From Stramonita haemastoma (Eukaryota > Mollusca > Gastropoda > Neogastropoda > Muricidae): a stretch of 55,000 nucleotides of DNA. Where the stretch lies: contig CM060334.1 in the NCBI GenBank assembly GCA_030674155.1, forward strand, positions 19,093,569 through 19,148,568. The letters are read 5' to 3'. A program made the position numbers and the translations under genes. The notes beneath the pieces are model-generated. The model was not told the origin of the DNA. It ran no database searches and saw only the letters and a list, made by a program, of their open reading frames with translations. Shown here one piece after another: positions 1-20,536 of this stretch; the first letter of the stretch is position 1, and each line of letters starts with the position of its first letter.

Positions 1-1045
1 TTCGCAGAGATTTTTGCAAAAAAATTCGCTAGAACATTTCTCAAAAAAAAAATTGCTAAGAATTTTGCTAGAATATCTCTCGTAGATTTCGTGACGTGCC
101 ATTGAACTTTTTTTCCTTTAAAAAAAAAAGAAAAGAAAAAAGAACAACAACAAACACAAACAAAAAACTACATTAAATTATGGTGTTATATGATAAACAC
201 TCCAATTACAAAAGTTAATGTGCTATGTATCAGGTTATGATATTATTAGTGAAACATTGCTTTCAACCTGCCTGGCCGACATGACTTTATACGTTCTGTG
301 TAAACACTTTGTGAGACAAACAAACTGACCCCCCAAAACAACCATACTGGCTTTTCTGTCAGGTCTATCTATACTGCATGCGTGATTTTCAGCACTTAGA
401 GAAACAAAGACACATGCAAAGGAGGAAAATATAGATTTTTTTTTAATGAAAAAGAAAAGTTGTACTGCTTTCTTATGGGAGACACGATTTCCACAAGAAA
501 GAGCAGCCCAGATTTTCACACAGAGAAATCTACCGTTACTGAAAGTGATATACAATTACCTTGATAAAAAGAAAAAATGAACAGATAAGTTCCTTTATTA
601 AAGTAATGCACGCTATATATCATATACACGATTTATCGGTATCAATTTTAATATTGTGCACACGTTAAAAATGTTCCACTTTTCGTAAGAGTAAGCCATC
701 GTGTGTGCCTGTGGGAACAGATAAGATTTACAAAACTGCACATACACGGGGAATGGATGTAAAAAAAAATCACATAAGTGTTTATACCATTATCCTCGAT
801 ATAAAAGAATAAATAAATCTTTCCTTTCCGCCAATAAACTCCCTCGCGATTTTATAACGTGCAGGATTCGGCAGCTAAGAGTGGTCAAAGGGAAAGAACC
901 TCTCTATTTACGCCATTTCAGAAGTATAACGCAGTTATGTCCCGTGAGTTGAGACTGCTTGTGGAAAAGCCTTGTAGGTGTGTTCGAAGTTTGCCTCTTC
1001 TTTCTCTTTCTGTGTCTTGTATATTATTAATACTATCATTACAAA
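1..1045. repeat. Tandem segmental duplication, left copy
   Basis: This segment matches 1046-1917 in the same order and orientation. Shared landmarks are the 'gtagatttcgtgacgtgcca' block (83 and 1109), the 'atcaggttatgatattat' block (228 and 1230), the 'tttcctttccgccaa' block (820 and 1678) and the 'gtggtcaaagggaaagaacc' block (881 and 1746). Divergence looks moderate by eye, so the duplication is not recent. The left end may lie outside the window. A SINE-tail module (about 478-560: 'gagcagccc', 'cacacagagaaatct') is present in both copies. No credible coding exon was seen. Confidence 0.8.
653..819 (+). repeat. SINE-A fragment, present only in the left duplicate
   Basis: The body matches other SINE-A copies in this window (7135-7437, 34333-34650): 'gcacacgttaaa', 'taagccatcgtgtg', 'gtgggaacaga', 'ttatcctcgatataaaag' and an (AAAT)n end. 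It is 5'-truncated. The right duplicate lacks it at the matching position (about 1665-1678). Confidence 0.75.
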
Positions 1046-1917
1046 GTACTATATCGCTAAAATATTTTTGCAGACATTTTTGCTAAGAATTTCGCTAAAA
1101 TATTTCACGTAGATTTCGTGACGTGCCACTGAACAATTTTTTTTCCTAAAAAAAATAATAATAAAATATTATAAATTTTGGTGTTGTATGATAACCACAC
1201 TGATTACAAAAAGTCAGTGTGTTACGTATCAGGTTATGATATTATCACTGAAACATTGCTCTCAAGGGCCTGGCCAGTATACACTGTGTAAATGCTTACT
1301 GACACAGAGAAACTAACAAAGATCACGATACTGGCTTTCTTGTCAGGTGTATACTGCATACATGGCTCTTAGCAATTATATTACTGAAACAAAGACACAT
1401 GTCAACGGAAAATTATAGTTTTTAAGATATTTTAAAATGGAATATAAAAAGAAGAAGAAGAAGAGGAACTTATGAGACACGATTTCCGCAAGGAAGAGCA
1501 GCCCAAATTTCCACACAGTGAAATCTACCGTAACTGAAAGTGGTATACCTTGATAAAAAAAATAATAATAATAATAATAATAATAAATTTTAAAAGAGGA
1601 ATTAAGACGATAATGTGCTTCATTTAAGTAATGCTTGCTGTATATCATACATGATTTCTCGGTACCAATATCAATCTTTCCTTTCCGCCAACAAACTACC
1701 TCGCGATTGTAGTTATCGACACCGCGTAGATTCGGCAGTCGAGAGTGGTCAAAGGGAAAGAACCTCTATCTATTTACGCCCTTTCGGAAGTATGACGCAG
1801 TTACTTCCCGTGAGTAAAGCTTGTCTGTGGAAAAGCCTTATGGGTGTGTTCGAAAGTTTGCCTCTCGTTTTTCTTTATGTATCTTGTATGCTATTAACAT
1901 TGTCATTCCAAAGTAAT
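1046..1917. repeat. Tandem segmental duplication, right copy
   Basis: Second copy of the 1-1045 segment. It contains the same SINE-tail module at about 1471-1555 but no SINE-A insertion. It runs directly into a large microsatellite at 1918. An (AAT)n stretch lies at 1560-1587. Confidence 0.8.
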
Positions 1918-2093
<176 letters not shown>

Positions 2094-2210
2094 CACTTGA
2101 TAAAAACCCACAGTTCTGCTGGGCACCGCTCCCTCCAGGCACACAGTTGAGGTAAAATAGTAAAATAATAATAAAAACACGACTGTGTTCAACTTCATCT
2201 CTTTATTTGA

Positions 2211-2246
2211 CAGCAAATTTTCGCTTCTATTCTGAAGCTTCATCAG
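2211..2246 (-). other. Hammerhead-ribozyme-like core motif 1
   Basis: On the minus strand CTGATGA (2246-2240) is followed by a GCTTC/GAAGC stem with a 6-nt loop and then GAAA. This has the order of a hammerhead catalytic core (CUGANGA, stem II, GAA). Flanking stem I is not convincing, so activity is uncertain. Confidence 0.35.
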
Positions 2247-2368
2247 GCTGAATAAATAACAATTGTAAAACCTGCTTTTATAAGCATCACATACTGATTT
2301 ATATTCAAAATGATCACCTTCCCCACACATAAAATGCATGCTAGCCACTGAGATCTTTTCAACTTTGA

Positions 2369-2482
2369 CTCTCTTTCTCCCTTCTCTCACCCCCTCCCCC
2401 CTCTCTCCCCCCTCCCTCTCCCCCACTCCTCTCTCTCTCCACACACCCATCCCCCCCTTCTCTCTCCCTCCCCCACTCCCCA
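2369..2482. repeat. CT/C-rich low-complexity tract
   Basis: Polypyrimidine tract of mixed CT and C runs. The short frames on both strands have the composition expected of low-complexity DNA. Confidence 0.9.
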
Positions 2483-2671
2483 AATCTAAACAAAACCCAA
2501 CAAACGTTACAACAACGATAGGCATCACAACCTATGAATAAAAATCTATAACCAAAACACACAGGAACAATACTCTATTTTTTAACATATCTCTCCCTCC
2601 TTATATATATATATATATAAAGTCATGCCAACAAAAGAGATAACAACAAGTACATTCAAACTTTCCCGATA

Positions 2672-2693
2672 TTTCGGATTACGCCTTCCTCAG
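2672..2693 (-). other. Hammerhead-ribozyme-like core motif 2
   Basis: The minus strand reads CTGAGGA, a very short GG/CC stem with a 6-nt loop, then GAAA. Same order of elements as the motif at 2211-2246. Confidence 0.3.
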
Positions 2694-3102
2694 GGGAATG
2701 GTTTATTGACCAATGCACATTACATTATATGATGTCCAATCCATATTTGATACTGGAGATAACTCACCGTTGTGTCAGTCTTTGTGCAGTATATATTCCG
2801 TTAAATGATTTGAAGCTTGCTTGTTAATGATAGTACAGTTCCTTTGTTGTTATGCTTTCTCTGCGGTTTGAGTTACTTTAGTTTGGGTTTGCTTTCTTTT
2901 TTGTAAGTATTTTTTTTTATTAGGGTGAGTTTGTTGCTGGTTTTTTGTTGTTTGTTTTTTGTTGCGGCTTTGTTGTTGTTTTGTTGTTGTTGTTGTTGTT
3001 GTTGTTTGGGGGGTAGGGGTCTAGCTGGCATGGAAGGCGGTAGGAGGGTTAAGAAGTTCACCTACCTAGCAAGAAAACCCCCAGGTTTAAAGTAAGAAGG
3101 GG
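2694..3102. other. No gene seen; (TTG)n run
   Basis: AT-rich single-copy-looking DNA with a (TTG)n microsatellite at about 2974-3006. No splice-framed coding sequence was recognised. Confidence 0.6.
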
Positions 3103-3425
3103 GCGGTATAGCTAAGTGGTCAGAGCACTCTCAAAGTTAAAGAAGCATCGAGGGCAGTTAGTTACCCGTTGGATGGATTACAGGTACGGTTCCTTTCTTC
3201 TCAGTTTGACCAGAAAATCAAACTGAATGTCAAGGTCCTTCGGATGGAACTTATAAACTGAGACCCTGTGTGTGAATGCACGAAGAAGATATTGTGCAGA
3301 TATTTTTTTTAATCGTTCCACCTTTCGGAAGAGTAGCCTATGCCATTTTTCTGCTGGTGTGAACGAGTGACATTCTTTTTAATGCATGCACCCAGGTGTC
3401 GTGTTTAGACACAATTACCGAAGTC
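3103..3425 (+). repeat. Mosaic SINE: tRNA/5S-like head, SINE core, tail-B remnant
   Basis: The head has a tRNA A-box-like block ('agctaagtggtcagagcac') followed by a degenerate 5S-like block ('gaagcatcgaggg...gttggatgga'). The shared SINE core follows ('cttcggatgg...aaactgagaccctgtgtg', 'ccacctttcggaagagtag'). The 3' end carries a piece of tail B ('aggtgtcgtgtttagacac'). It appears old and diverged. Confidence 0.65.
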
Positions 3426-3429
3426 GGAT

Positions 3430-4320
3430 TGCAGCTGCCTAAATAGGGGGCAGGGGGCGTTTACAGTCGCATACGCAAAAATTTCACCTCAAGTATCTTT
3501 AGCCAAGTGAGGGGGGAGGGGGGGGGGGGAAGAACTTGTCAGAGCTTAGTTGCAACAGACATTTTTGTTAAGACAGGAACAGCAAGAAACTCTTTAAATT
3601 TTATATTTATGAAAAGGAATAAATTCATAGATTTTGAAAGTTAAGCTAAGTTCTTTCCATCCTCGTTTAAAACCCACGAAAGCGCAACAAGTGGATACAG
3701 AATAAGGGAAGCTACTCGTGCTACTCTATCATTTCACGACATGGACGCGTCTGTCTCCCGCAACGAAACGACTCCTGGGGATGGGGTGGGGGGAATAAAT
3801 GGTCGGGGGGGGGGGGGAGGCTTTCTGTGCTATGTGTGCAGGGCGCAAGTGAGGTTCGAACCTCCTGCTGCTAGACTGTTACAATGTTTTTAGTCACAGG
3901 GCCAACACTTACACTGATTCAACTGAGGAAATAGGCCAATGCTGAATGCATGCGTGCGTGCGCGCGTCCTTGAATTTAGATTACTGTCATGAACTGAATA
4001 ATACCCGTGATTTGCACACTGTCAAGTAAAGTCAAGTAAAAAGATAAATAAATAAATAAAATATATATATACTAAAAAATAAACACTTATCATCCAGAAG
4101 AGCAATTACAATACTGACAGGCACAGGCCACCAATCATACTAGTAAAATACGTATCCTTTTTTGCAGTGAATTGCGCCATTCTATGAAATAATCATCCTG
4201 ACTGAAGTGTAATAGTGAAATAAGCCCTATTTTGAATCGGTTGCAACATTCAGTGAAATAAGCCCTTGCGAAACGAACATATTAGGCCTAACTTGGCTAG
4301 GCTAGGCCTATCGTACCGTA
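3430..4320. other. Intergenic; no gene seen
   Basis: Contains G-run tracts at about 3508-3530 and 3786-3820, an (AAAT)n/(TA)n patch near 4043-4070, and otherwise unremarkable DNA upstream of RPS15. Confidence 0.6.
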
Positions 4321-4330
4321 CGTATAGTCA

Positions 4331-4401
4331 GTCTTCTTTAAATAGCGTTGTTTCGTTTCCGGTGCACTTACTTCCCTTTTGACATCGACAAGAAATTCAA
4401 C
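4331..4401 (+). promoter_or_regulatory. RPS15: RPS15 core promoter and 5'TOP leader
   Basis: A TATA-like TTTAAATA (4337-4344) lies about 30 nt upstream of a C at 4371 that begins the pyrimidine run CTTCCCTTTT (4371-4380). Ribosomal-protein mRNAs characteristically start with such a 5' terminal oligopyrimidine tract, which links translation to mTOR/LARP1 signalling. If transcription starts at 4371, the 5'UTR before the ATG is 31 nt. A TTCCGG (ETS-type) motif lies at about 4357-4362. The start site is inferred. Confidence 0.6.
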
Positions 4402-14848
<10,447 letters not shown>

Positions 14849-14875
14849 AAAGAAAAGAGAAAAAAGACATTGGTC

Positions 14876-14881
14876 AATAAA
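14876..14881 (+). terminator. RPS15: RPS15 poly(A) signal AATAAA
   Basis: Canonical hexamer 27 bases after the stop codon, giving the very short 3'UTR usual for ribosomal-protein mRNAs. Confidence 0.8.
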
Positions 14882-15006
14882 GTTCACCACAAAAGTGTCC
14901 ATACTGAAGTGTCCATTATGAATGCTGCTTACTACACACTATACTCTTACTTGCAGAACGAGGAAGTAGCAAAGTGGAGGTAATGACTAATGCCAGAGTG
15001 TGGGGT

Positions 15007-16215
15007 AATAAAAACCAACTTCTTTTTTTTGGGGGGGGTGGGGGGGGGGGGTTGGTTTGGAAAGTCTGTGGTAATTTTTTAAAAAAATAATAATTAAAAA
15101 ACTGACTTCTTTTGGGGGGGGGTTAGTTTGGGAAGACTGGTAATATAAAATAATAATGATAACCAACTTCTTTGAAAGGGGGGGGGGGGGGGGGGGGGGG
15201 AGTTTGGAAAGACTGGTAATAAAAAAAATAATAATAAAATAAAAACCAACTTCTTGAGGGGGGGGGGGGGGGGTTGGAAAGACTGGTAATAAAAAAAATA
15301 ATAATAAAAACCAACTTCTTGGGGGGGGGGGGGGGGGGGGAGAGACTGGTAATAAAAAAATAAATAATAATAAATAATAATAATAGTCACCAACTTGGGG
15401 GGGGGGGGGGGGGTTGGAAAGACAGGTAATAAAATAAATAAAAACCAACTTCTTTGGGGGAGGGGGGGTTAGTTTGGAAAGACTGGTAGTAATAAAAATA
15501 ACTTCTTTGGGAGGGGGGGGTGGGGGGGTAGTTTGGAAAGACTGGTAATAAAATAAAAAAATTCTTTGGGGGGGTACTTTGGAAAGACCGGTAAAAAAAA
15601 AAAAATTATAACTAACTTGGGGGGGGGGGGGGGGGGGGGGTAGTAGTTTGAAAAGACTATGGTAATAAAAAATAAAAAATAGATAAAAACCAACTTCTTC
15701 AGGAGGGGAGGGGGGGGGGCTTTGGAAAGACTGGTAATAGTAATTTTTTAAAAAATAATAATAATAATAACCAACTGGGGGGGGGGGGGGGGGGGGGGTT
15801 AGTTTGGAAAGACTAGTAATAATAATAATTTCTTCTTGGGAGGGGAGGTTAGTTTGGCAAGACTGGTAATAAAAAATAATCACTTCTTTTGGGGGGGGGG
15901 TTAGTTTGGAAAGACTGATAATAATAAAAACCAACTTTGGGGGGGAGGGGGGGTTAGTTTTGAAAGACTATGGTAATAAAAAATAAATAAAAAAATTTAA
16001 AACAATAAACACTCAACTGCTTGGGGGGGTAGTTTGAAAAGACTATGGCAAAATATAAATAAATAAAAACCGACTTCTTGGGGGGGGGGGGGTGGAAAGA
16101 CTATGGTAAAAAATAAAAACCGACTTCTTGGGGGGGTAGTTTGAAAAGACTATGGTAAAAAATAAATAAATAAAAACCGACTTCTTGGGTGGGGGGGGGG
16201 GGGTTGCACGGCAGT
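15007..16215. repeat. G-rich minisatellite array 1
   Basis: About 20 tandem monomers of roughly 45-75 bp. Each has a G run of 7-24, then 'tagtttggaaagactggtaa', then (AAT)n, then 'ccaacttctt'. A second monomer type reads 'tagtttgaaaagactatggt'. Length variation is mostly in the G and A runs. The long proline-rich minus-strand frames here are repeat shadows. The array starts about 125 bp after the RPS15 poly(A) signal. Confidence 0.95.
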
Positions 16216-16840
16216 TTACCCTTCCCAAAATCTGACTCTTTAGTTAGTGCAACGCTGGCTCTGTTATTCTGTGACTGACCCTATCCATTCGGCTACACTG
16301 TAAGCGAAATTCCATAGCACAGCAGGCAGGCTGGCTCAGGCTCCCTACTATTTCTCTGTATTTGAGAAACCCACGCTTTCCGATTAATGCAACGAAAGTT
16401 TTCATAAAATCTAAAGTTATGTTTCTATGTGAATGTTTATAAGTGCCCAGAGTTGCTCGATATACATGGATTACTCTGTGAAAGAATGGTGCTGTAAAAC
16501 GATCTGTAAGTAGTAAATGTAACAGCTTGAAGTTCCTCATTTGTGTTATTCAGTGTTCGTTGTCTGTGTCTGCTTCATGTGTAGAGCATCTCTGTTAGTG
16601 TGTGTTGTGTTAGCAGTGTAAGAGTGTGTGAGTGTGTGTGCGTGCGTGCATGTGTGTGTGCATACCACGTTCAGTGTAAGAGTGGTTTAGGGATTTTTGG
16701 TGATTGTCTTCCATCCTCTGGTCACTTTTCTATTCATATAGATCTAGTGAAGAACAAATTAACAAACAAACAAAACGAAAGAAAGAAAAAAAAGCTTAGG
16801 AAAAGCACATTGTGTCTAAAATTAAATTTCAATGACAGCA

Positions 16841-16882
<42 letters not shown>

Positions 16883-17484
16883 TGTGTGCGAGCGAGCGTG
16901 CGTGCGTGTGTGTATGTGTGTGTGTGCGCTCGCGCGCGCACACACCTACCTTAAAGTAAAATGTCGGGCGTGCTTTTTGGTTTTATGGAATAATTACTGC
17001 CCTAAATCTTTGCGTTGAAAAGTAATGTTAGTTATATCTTTAAAAGGGAAGTACATAAAGAGATTTGTACTTTGTGCACTGACCATCAGTATCATAACAG
17101 CAACAAAATAATTAGAACTCATAGACCTTAAGACCTACAGATAGGCTATTTTGTGGACCGCCACATATGGTAGACATCTGTGTTATATCACATCTCCTGG
17201 AAATCTGGCCGTTCCACAGGGGGAGGGGGTGGGGGGGGGGCGGGCTACGTGCCTTTTTTGTTAGTCTGGTAGGCTACTGTGTAAGGAGCTACTTAACTTG
17301 CAAAAATAGCGCTGTTTGACTGGGACTAAGAGAGACTTTTAGCTATTCTCGCGTTGCAAATGTGCAACGTCGATTTTGACTCTGGCATTGGGGGATGAGA
17401 GGAGGTGAGAAGTGATGCTGGTTTGTTAAGTTTTTCGGCCTCTGCCTTCTTTTCTCTCCCACTGACGAACTAAAAGTGTTAGAA
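16216..17484. other. Spacer between the two minisatellite arrays
   Basis: Non-satellite DNA with (TG)n/(CT)n microsatellites at about 16620-16670 and 16845-16945 and a G run near 17220-17240. No gene was seen. Confidence 0.65.
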
Positions 17485-19290
17485 GGAGTTGGTGGGGGGG
17501 GGGGGGGGGGGGGGGGGTAGTTTGGAAAGACTGGTAATAAAAAATAAAGTTTAAAAAAATCTTAAAAACCAACTTTTTGGGGGTCGGTGGAGTTTGGACA
17601 GACTGTGGTAATATTATAAAAAATAATTTAAAAATTCTTGGGGGTGGGGGGGGAGTTTGGAAAGACTGGTAAAAAATATAATAATAATAATAACCACCTT
17701 TCTTTTAGGGGGGAGGGGGGGTTAGTTTCGAAAGACTGGTAATAAAGATAATAATAATAAAAACTAACTTCTGTGGTGGGGGGGGGGGGGTAGTTTGGAA
17801 AGACTGGTAATAAAAAAATAATAACTAAATTTCTTTGGGGGGGGGAGGCTAGTTTGGAAAGACTGGTAAAAAAAAACTAACTTCTTGGGGGGGGGGGGGG
17901 GGGGTTGGAAAGACTATGGTAATTAAAAAAATAATAATAATAATAAACTTTGGGAGGAGGGGGGGTTAGTTTAGAAAGACTGGTAATAAAAAAAATTAAA
18001 AAAATTAAAAAAATTAATAAATAAAAAACCTTTTTTTTTTGGGGGGGGGGGGGGGGGAGGAGGGGGTGTTAGTTTGGAAAGACTGGCAATTAAAATAATA
18101 ATAATAATAACTTCTTTGGGAGGGGGGGGGGAGTTTGGAAAGACTGGTAATTAAAAAAAATAATAATTTTTTTTTGGGGGGGAGGTTAGTTTGGAAAGAC
18201 CAGTAAAAAAAAAAAAAAAAAAAAAATTTAATAAATAAAAACTAACTTTCGGGGGGGGGGGGGGGGGTAGTTTGAAAAGATTATGGTAATAAAATATAAA
18301 TGAAAACCAACTTCTTTGGGAGGGGGGAGGGGTTAGTTTGGAAAGACTGGTAATAAAAAATAATAGTAGTAACCAACTTCTTTGGGAGGGGAGGGGGAGA
18401 CAGGTAAAATAAAACCCAACTTCTTTGAGGGGGGGTTAGTTTCGAAAGACTGGTAATTAAAAAAAATAAATAAATAATAATAACTTTCTTTGGGGGGGGG
18501 GGGGGGGGTCATAAAAAAACTTCTTTGGGTGGGGGCGGGGGGATTACTTTGGACTGATTGGTAATATAAAATAAAAAAAATTGGGGGGGGGGGGGGGGGG
18601 GGTTGGAAAGACTGGTGTAAAAAAAAAAAGATAATTTTTTTGTTGGTGGGAGGGGAGGGTTGGAAAGACCGGTAATACAAAAAAAAATAAATAAATAAAT
18701 AACTTCTTGGAGGGGGGGGGGTTAGTTTGGAAAGACTGGTAATTAAAAAAAAATAATAATAATAACTTCTTTGAGGGAGGGGGGGGGGGGGGGGTAGTTT
18801 GAAAAGACTGGTAATAAAAAATTAAAAATAATAATAATAATAGTAACTAACTTCTTGGAGGGGGGGGGGGGGGTTAGTTTAGAAAGACTGGTAATAAAAA
18901 AAATAATAATAATAATAATACTAACTTCTTTGGGGGGGGGGGGGGGGGGGAGTTTGAAAAGACTGGTAATGAAAAAAATAATAATAACAAACTTCTTGGA
19001 GGGGGGGGGGTTAGTTTAGAAAGACTGGTAATAATAAAATTTTAAAAAAATAATAATAAATGCTTTGAAGGGGGGGGGGGGGGGGGTAGTTTGAAAAGAC
19101 TGGGAACAAAAAATAATAAATAATAATAAAAATTTCTTTGGGGGGAGGTTAGTTTAGAAAGACAGGTAAAAAAAAAAAAAAAAACTTCTGGGGGGGGGGG
19201 TAGTTTGGAAAGACTATGGTAATGAAAAAAAATAATAACCAACTTCTTTGGGGGAGGGGGGTGGAAAGACGTAAAAAAAAAAAAAAAAAA
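17485..19290. repeat. G-rich minisatellite array 2
   Basis: About 30 further monomers of the 15007-16215 family in the same orientation, with the same two monomer types. The array ends in an A run at about 19273-19290. Confidence 0.95.
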
Positions 19291-19499
19291 TGATAATGGT
19301 ATAGTACACAAGAAAAGGAAAACGGGAAGATACCAGTTCATGTCAATTTTTTCTACTACACATGGATTTCTGTACAAAATTTTGTATAGTAATGATGCAA
19401 ACAAAAAGTTTGCTGGACTAAGAATAGCTCTCACTGGTGAATGCTGAAAATGTAGGATTAATTTCATTTGTGGGAAAATGCCAGTGAGCTTTAGTCAGC

Positions 19500-19598
19500 A
19501 AGTCTTTTCTGATAGAATGAGAAAAGTCGTTTCTGATTGGATGTGAAAAGTCGTTTCTGATTGGATGTGAAAAGTCGTTTCTGATTGGATGAGAAAGA
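19500..19598. repeat. 24-bp direct repeats with ATTGG (inverted CCAAT), left block
   Basis: Four units of about 24 bp with consensus 'tttctgattggatgtgaaaa'. Three carry CTGATTGG, the classic NF-Y-type inverted CCAAT box, and the first is degenerate (CTGATAGA). The last unit abuts the palindrome at 19599. Confidence 0.9.
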
Positions 19599-19852
19599 GT
19601 GAGTAGTACTCACAAAGGGGGCTTTTGGAAGGTATAAAAGAAAGTACCCCGTAGGGTGGGGGTCGGGGATGGTGGCGGCACACACAACCCACCTAGTCTA
19701 CAAACTTAAAACACAAGTTTCTATTACTACTAGTGTGTGTTTTAAGTTTGTAGACTAGGTGGGTTGTGTGTGCCGCCACCATCCCCGACCCCCACCCTAC
19801 GGGGTACTTTCTTATATACCTTCCAAAAGCCCCCTTTGTGAGTACTACTCAC
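19599..19852. repeat. Near-perfect 117-bp inverted repeat with 20-bp spacer
   Basis: The left arm 19599-19715 and right arm 19736-19852 are reverse complements with one mismatch seen and no indel. The mismatch falls in a TATA box: TATAAAAG (19633-19640) on the left and TATATAAG, read on the minus strand, on the right. The arms would form a long hairpin or cruciform. The two TATA boxes face each other, so any transcripts would converge on the loop. No coding sequence was recognised. Confidence 0.95.
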
Positions 19853-19950
19853 CCTTTTCCTGATAGGATGAGAGAGGTCTTTTCTGATTGGATGTGAAAA
19901 GTCTTTTCTGATTGGATGAGAAAAGTTTTCTGATTGGATGAGAAAAGTCT
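19853..19950. repeat. 24-bp direct repeats with ATTGG, right block
   Basis: Four units of the same consensus as 19500-19598. They lie in the same + orientation rather than inverted, so the palindrome sits inside a direct array. Confidence 0.9.
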
Positions 19951-19980
19951 TGGGGGGGGGGGTAGTTTGGAAAGACTGCA
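19951..19980. repeat. Single minisatellite monomer remnant
   Basis: 'cttgggggggggggtagttt' then 'ggaaagactg': the G-run/TTTGGAAAGACTG monomer of the two large arrays, directly after the last ATTGG unit. Confidence 0.85.
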
Positions 19981-20146
19981 CAATTTCATCCACTCTGGCA
20001 AATTATTACTACTTCCATTTTGCTACTGCTTCCATTATTCTTGCATTGGTGGAACCATCGGCACTAGCCTAGAATCAACAAAAATCACTGCAAGACCATA
20101 AGTACACACAGGATGATTTTTTGATGGAGAATACAGGCTGCTGAGC

Positions 20147-20536
20147 ACCACTTTCATGTCGGAAGGACGGTGGCAGGATGGTTGTTCGCCTGCCAATATG
20201 TAAACCACGAGTTTCTGGGTTCGTACCCAGTTTGACGAAAAAATCGAACTGAATATCAAGTCATTCGGATGAGACTAGAAACCGAGGTCCCGTGTGCGAA
20301 CGCACTCAGAACATCTTGCGCACACGTTAAAATCCTGTTCCGCCTTTCGGAAGAGCAGGCCATCGTGTGCCGGTAGGAGCGGATGACAAAATTATATTTT
20401 TTTTAAAAAACAGCATGCACACAGGTGTGTTCAGACACCATCCCTGAGTGGTGGCGACGCGCTCTCCCTGGGGAGAGCAGCCCGAATTTTACGCACAGAA
20501 ATCTGCTGTGACATAAAGTGGTATAAAATAAAATAG
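20147..20536 (+). repeat. Composite SINE with tail B
   Basis: The head has B-box-like 'gagtttctgggttcgtaccc' and 'aaaatcgaactgaatatcaa'. The shared core is present ('gatgagactagaaaccgagg', 'gcggatgacaaaatt'). Tail B follows ('gcatgcacacaggtgtg', 'gcgctctccctggggagagc', 'cataaagtggtataaaat'). Confidence 0.8.

Noticed and set aside
14987..15934. 315-codon proline/tyrosine-rich frame on the minus strand
   Set aside because: It is the translation of the G-rich minisatellite. Repeat periodicity and homopolymers explain its composition, and sister frames overlap it.
15007..19290. CRISPR array
   Set aside because: Repeats are contiguous and degenerate without unique spacers, and the DNA is eukaryotic.
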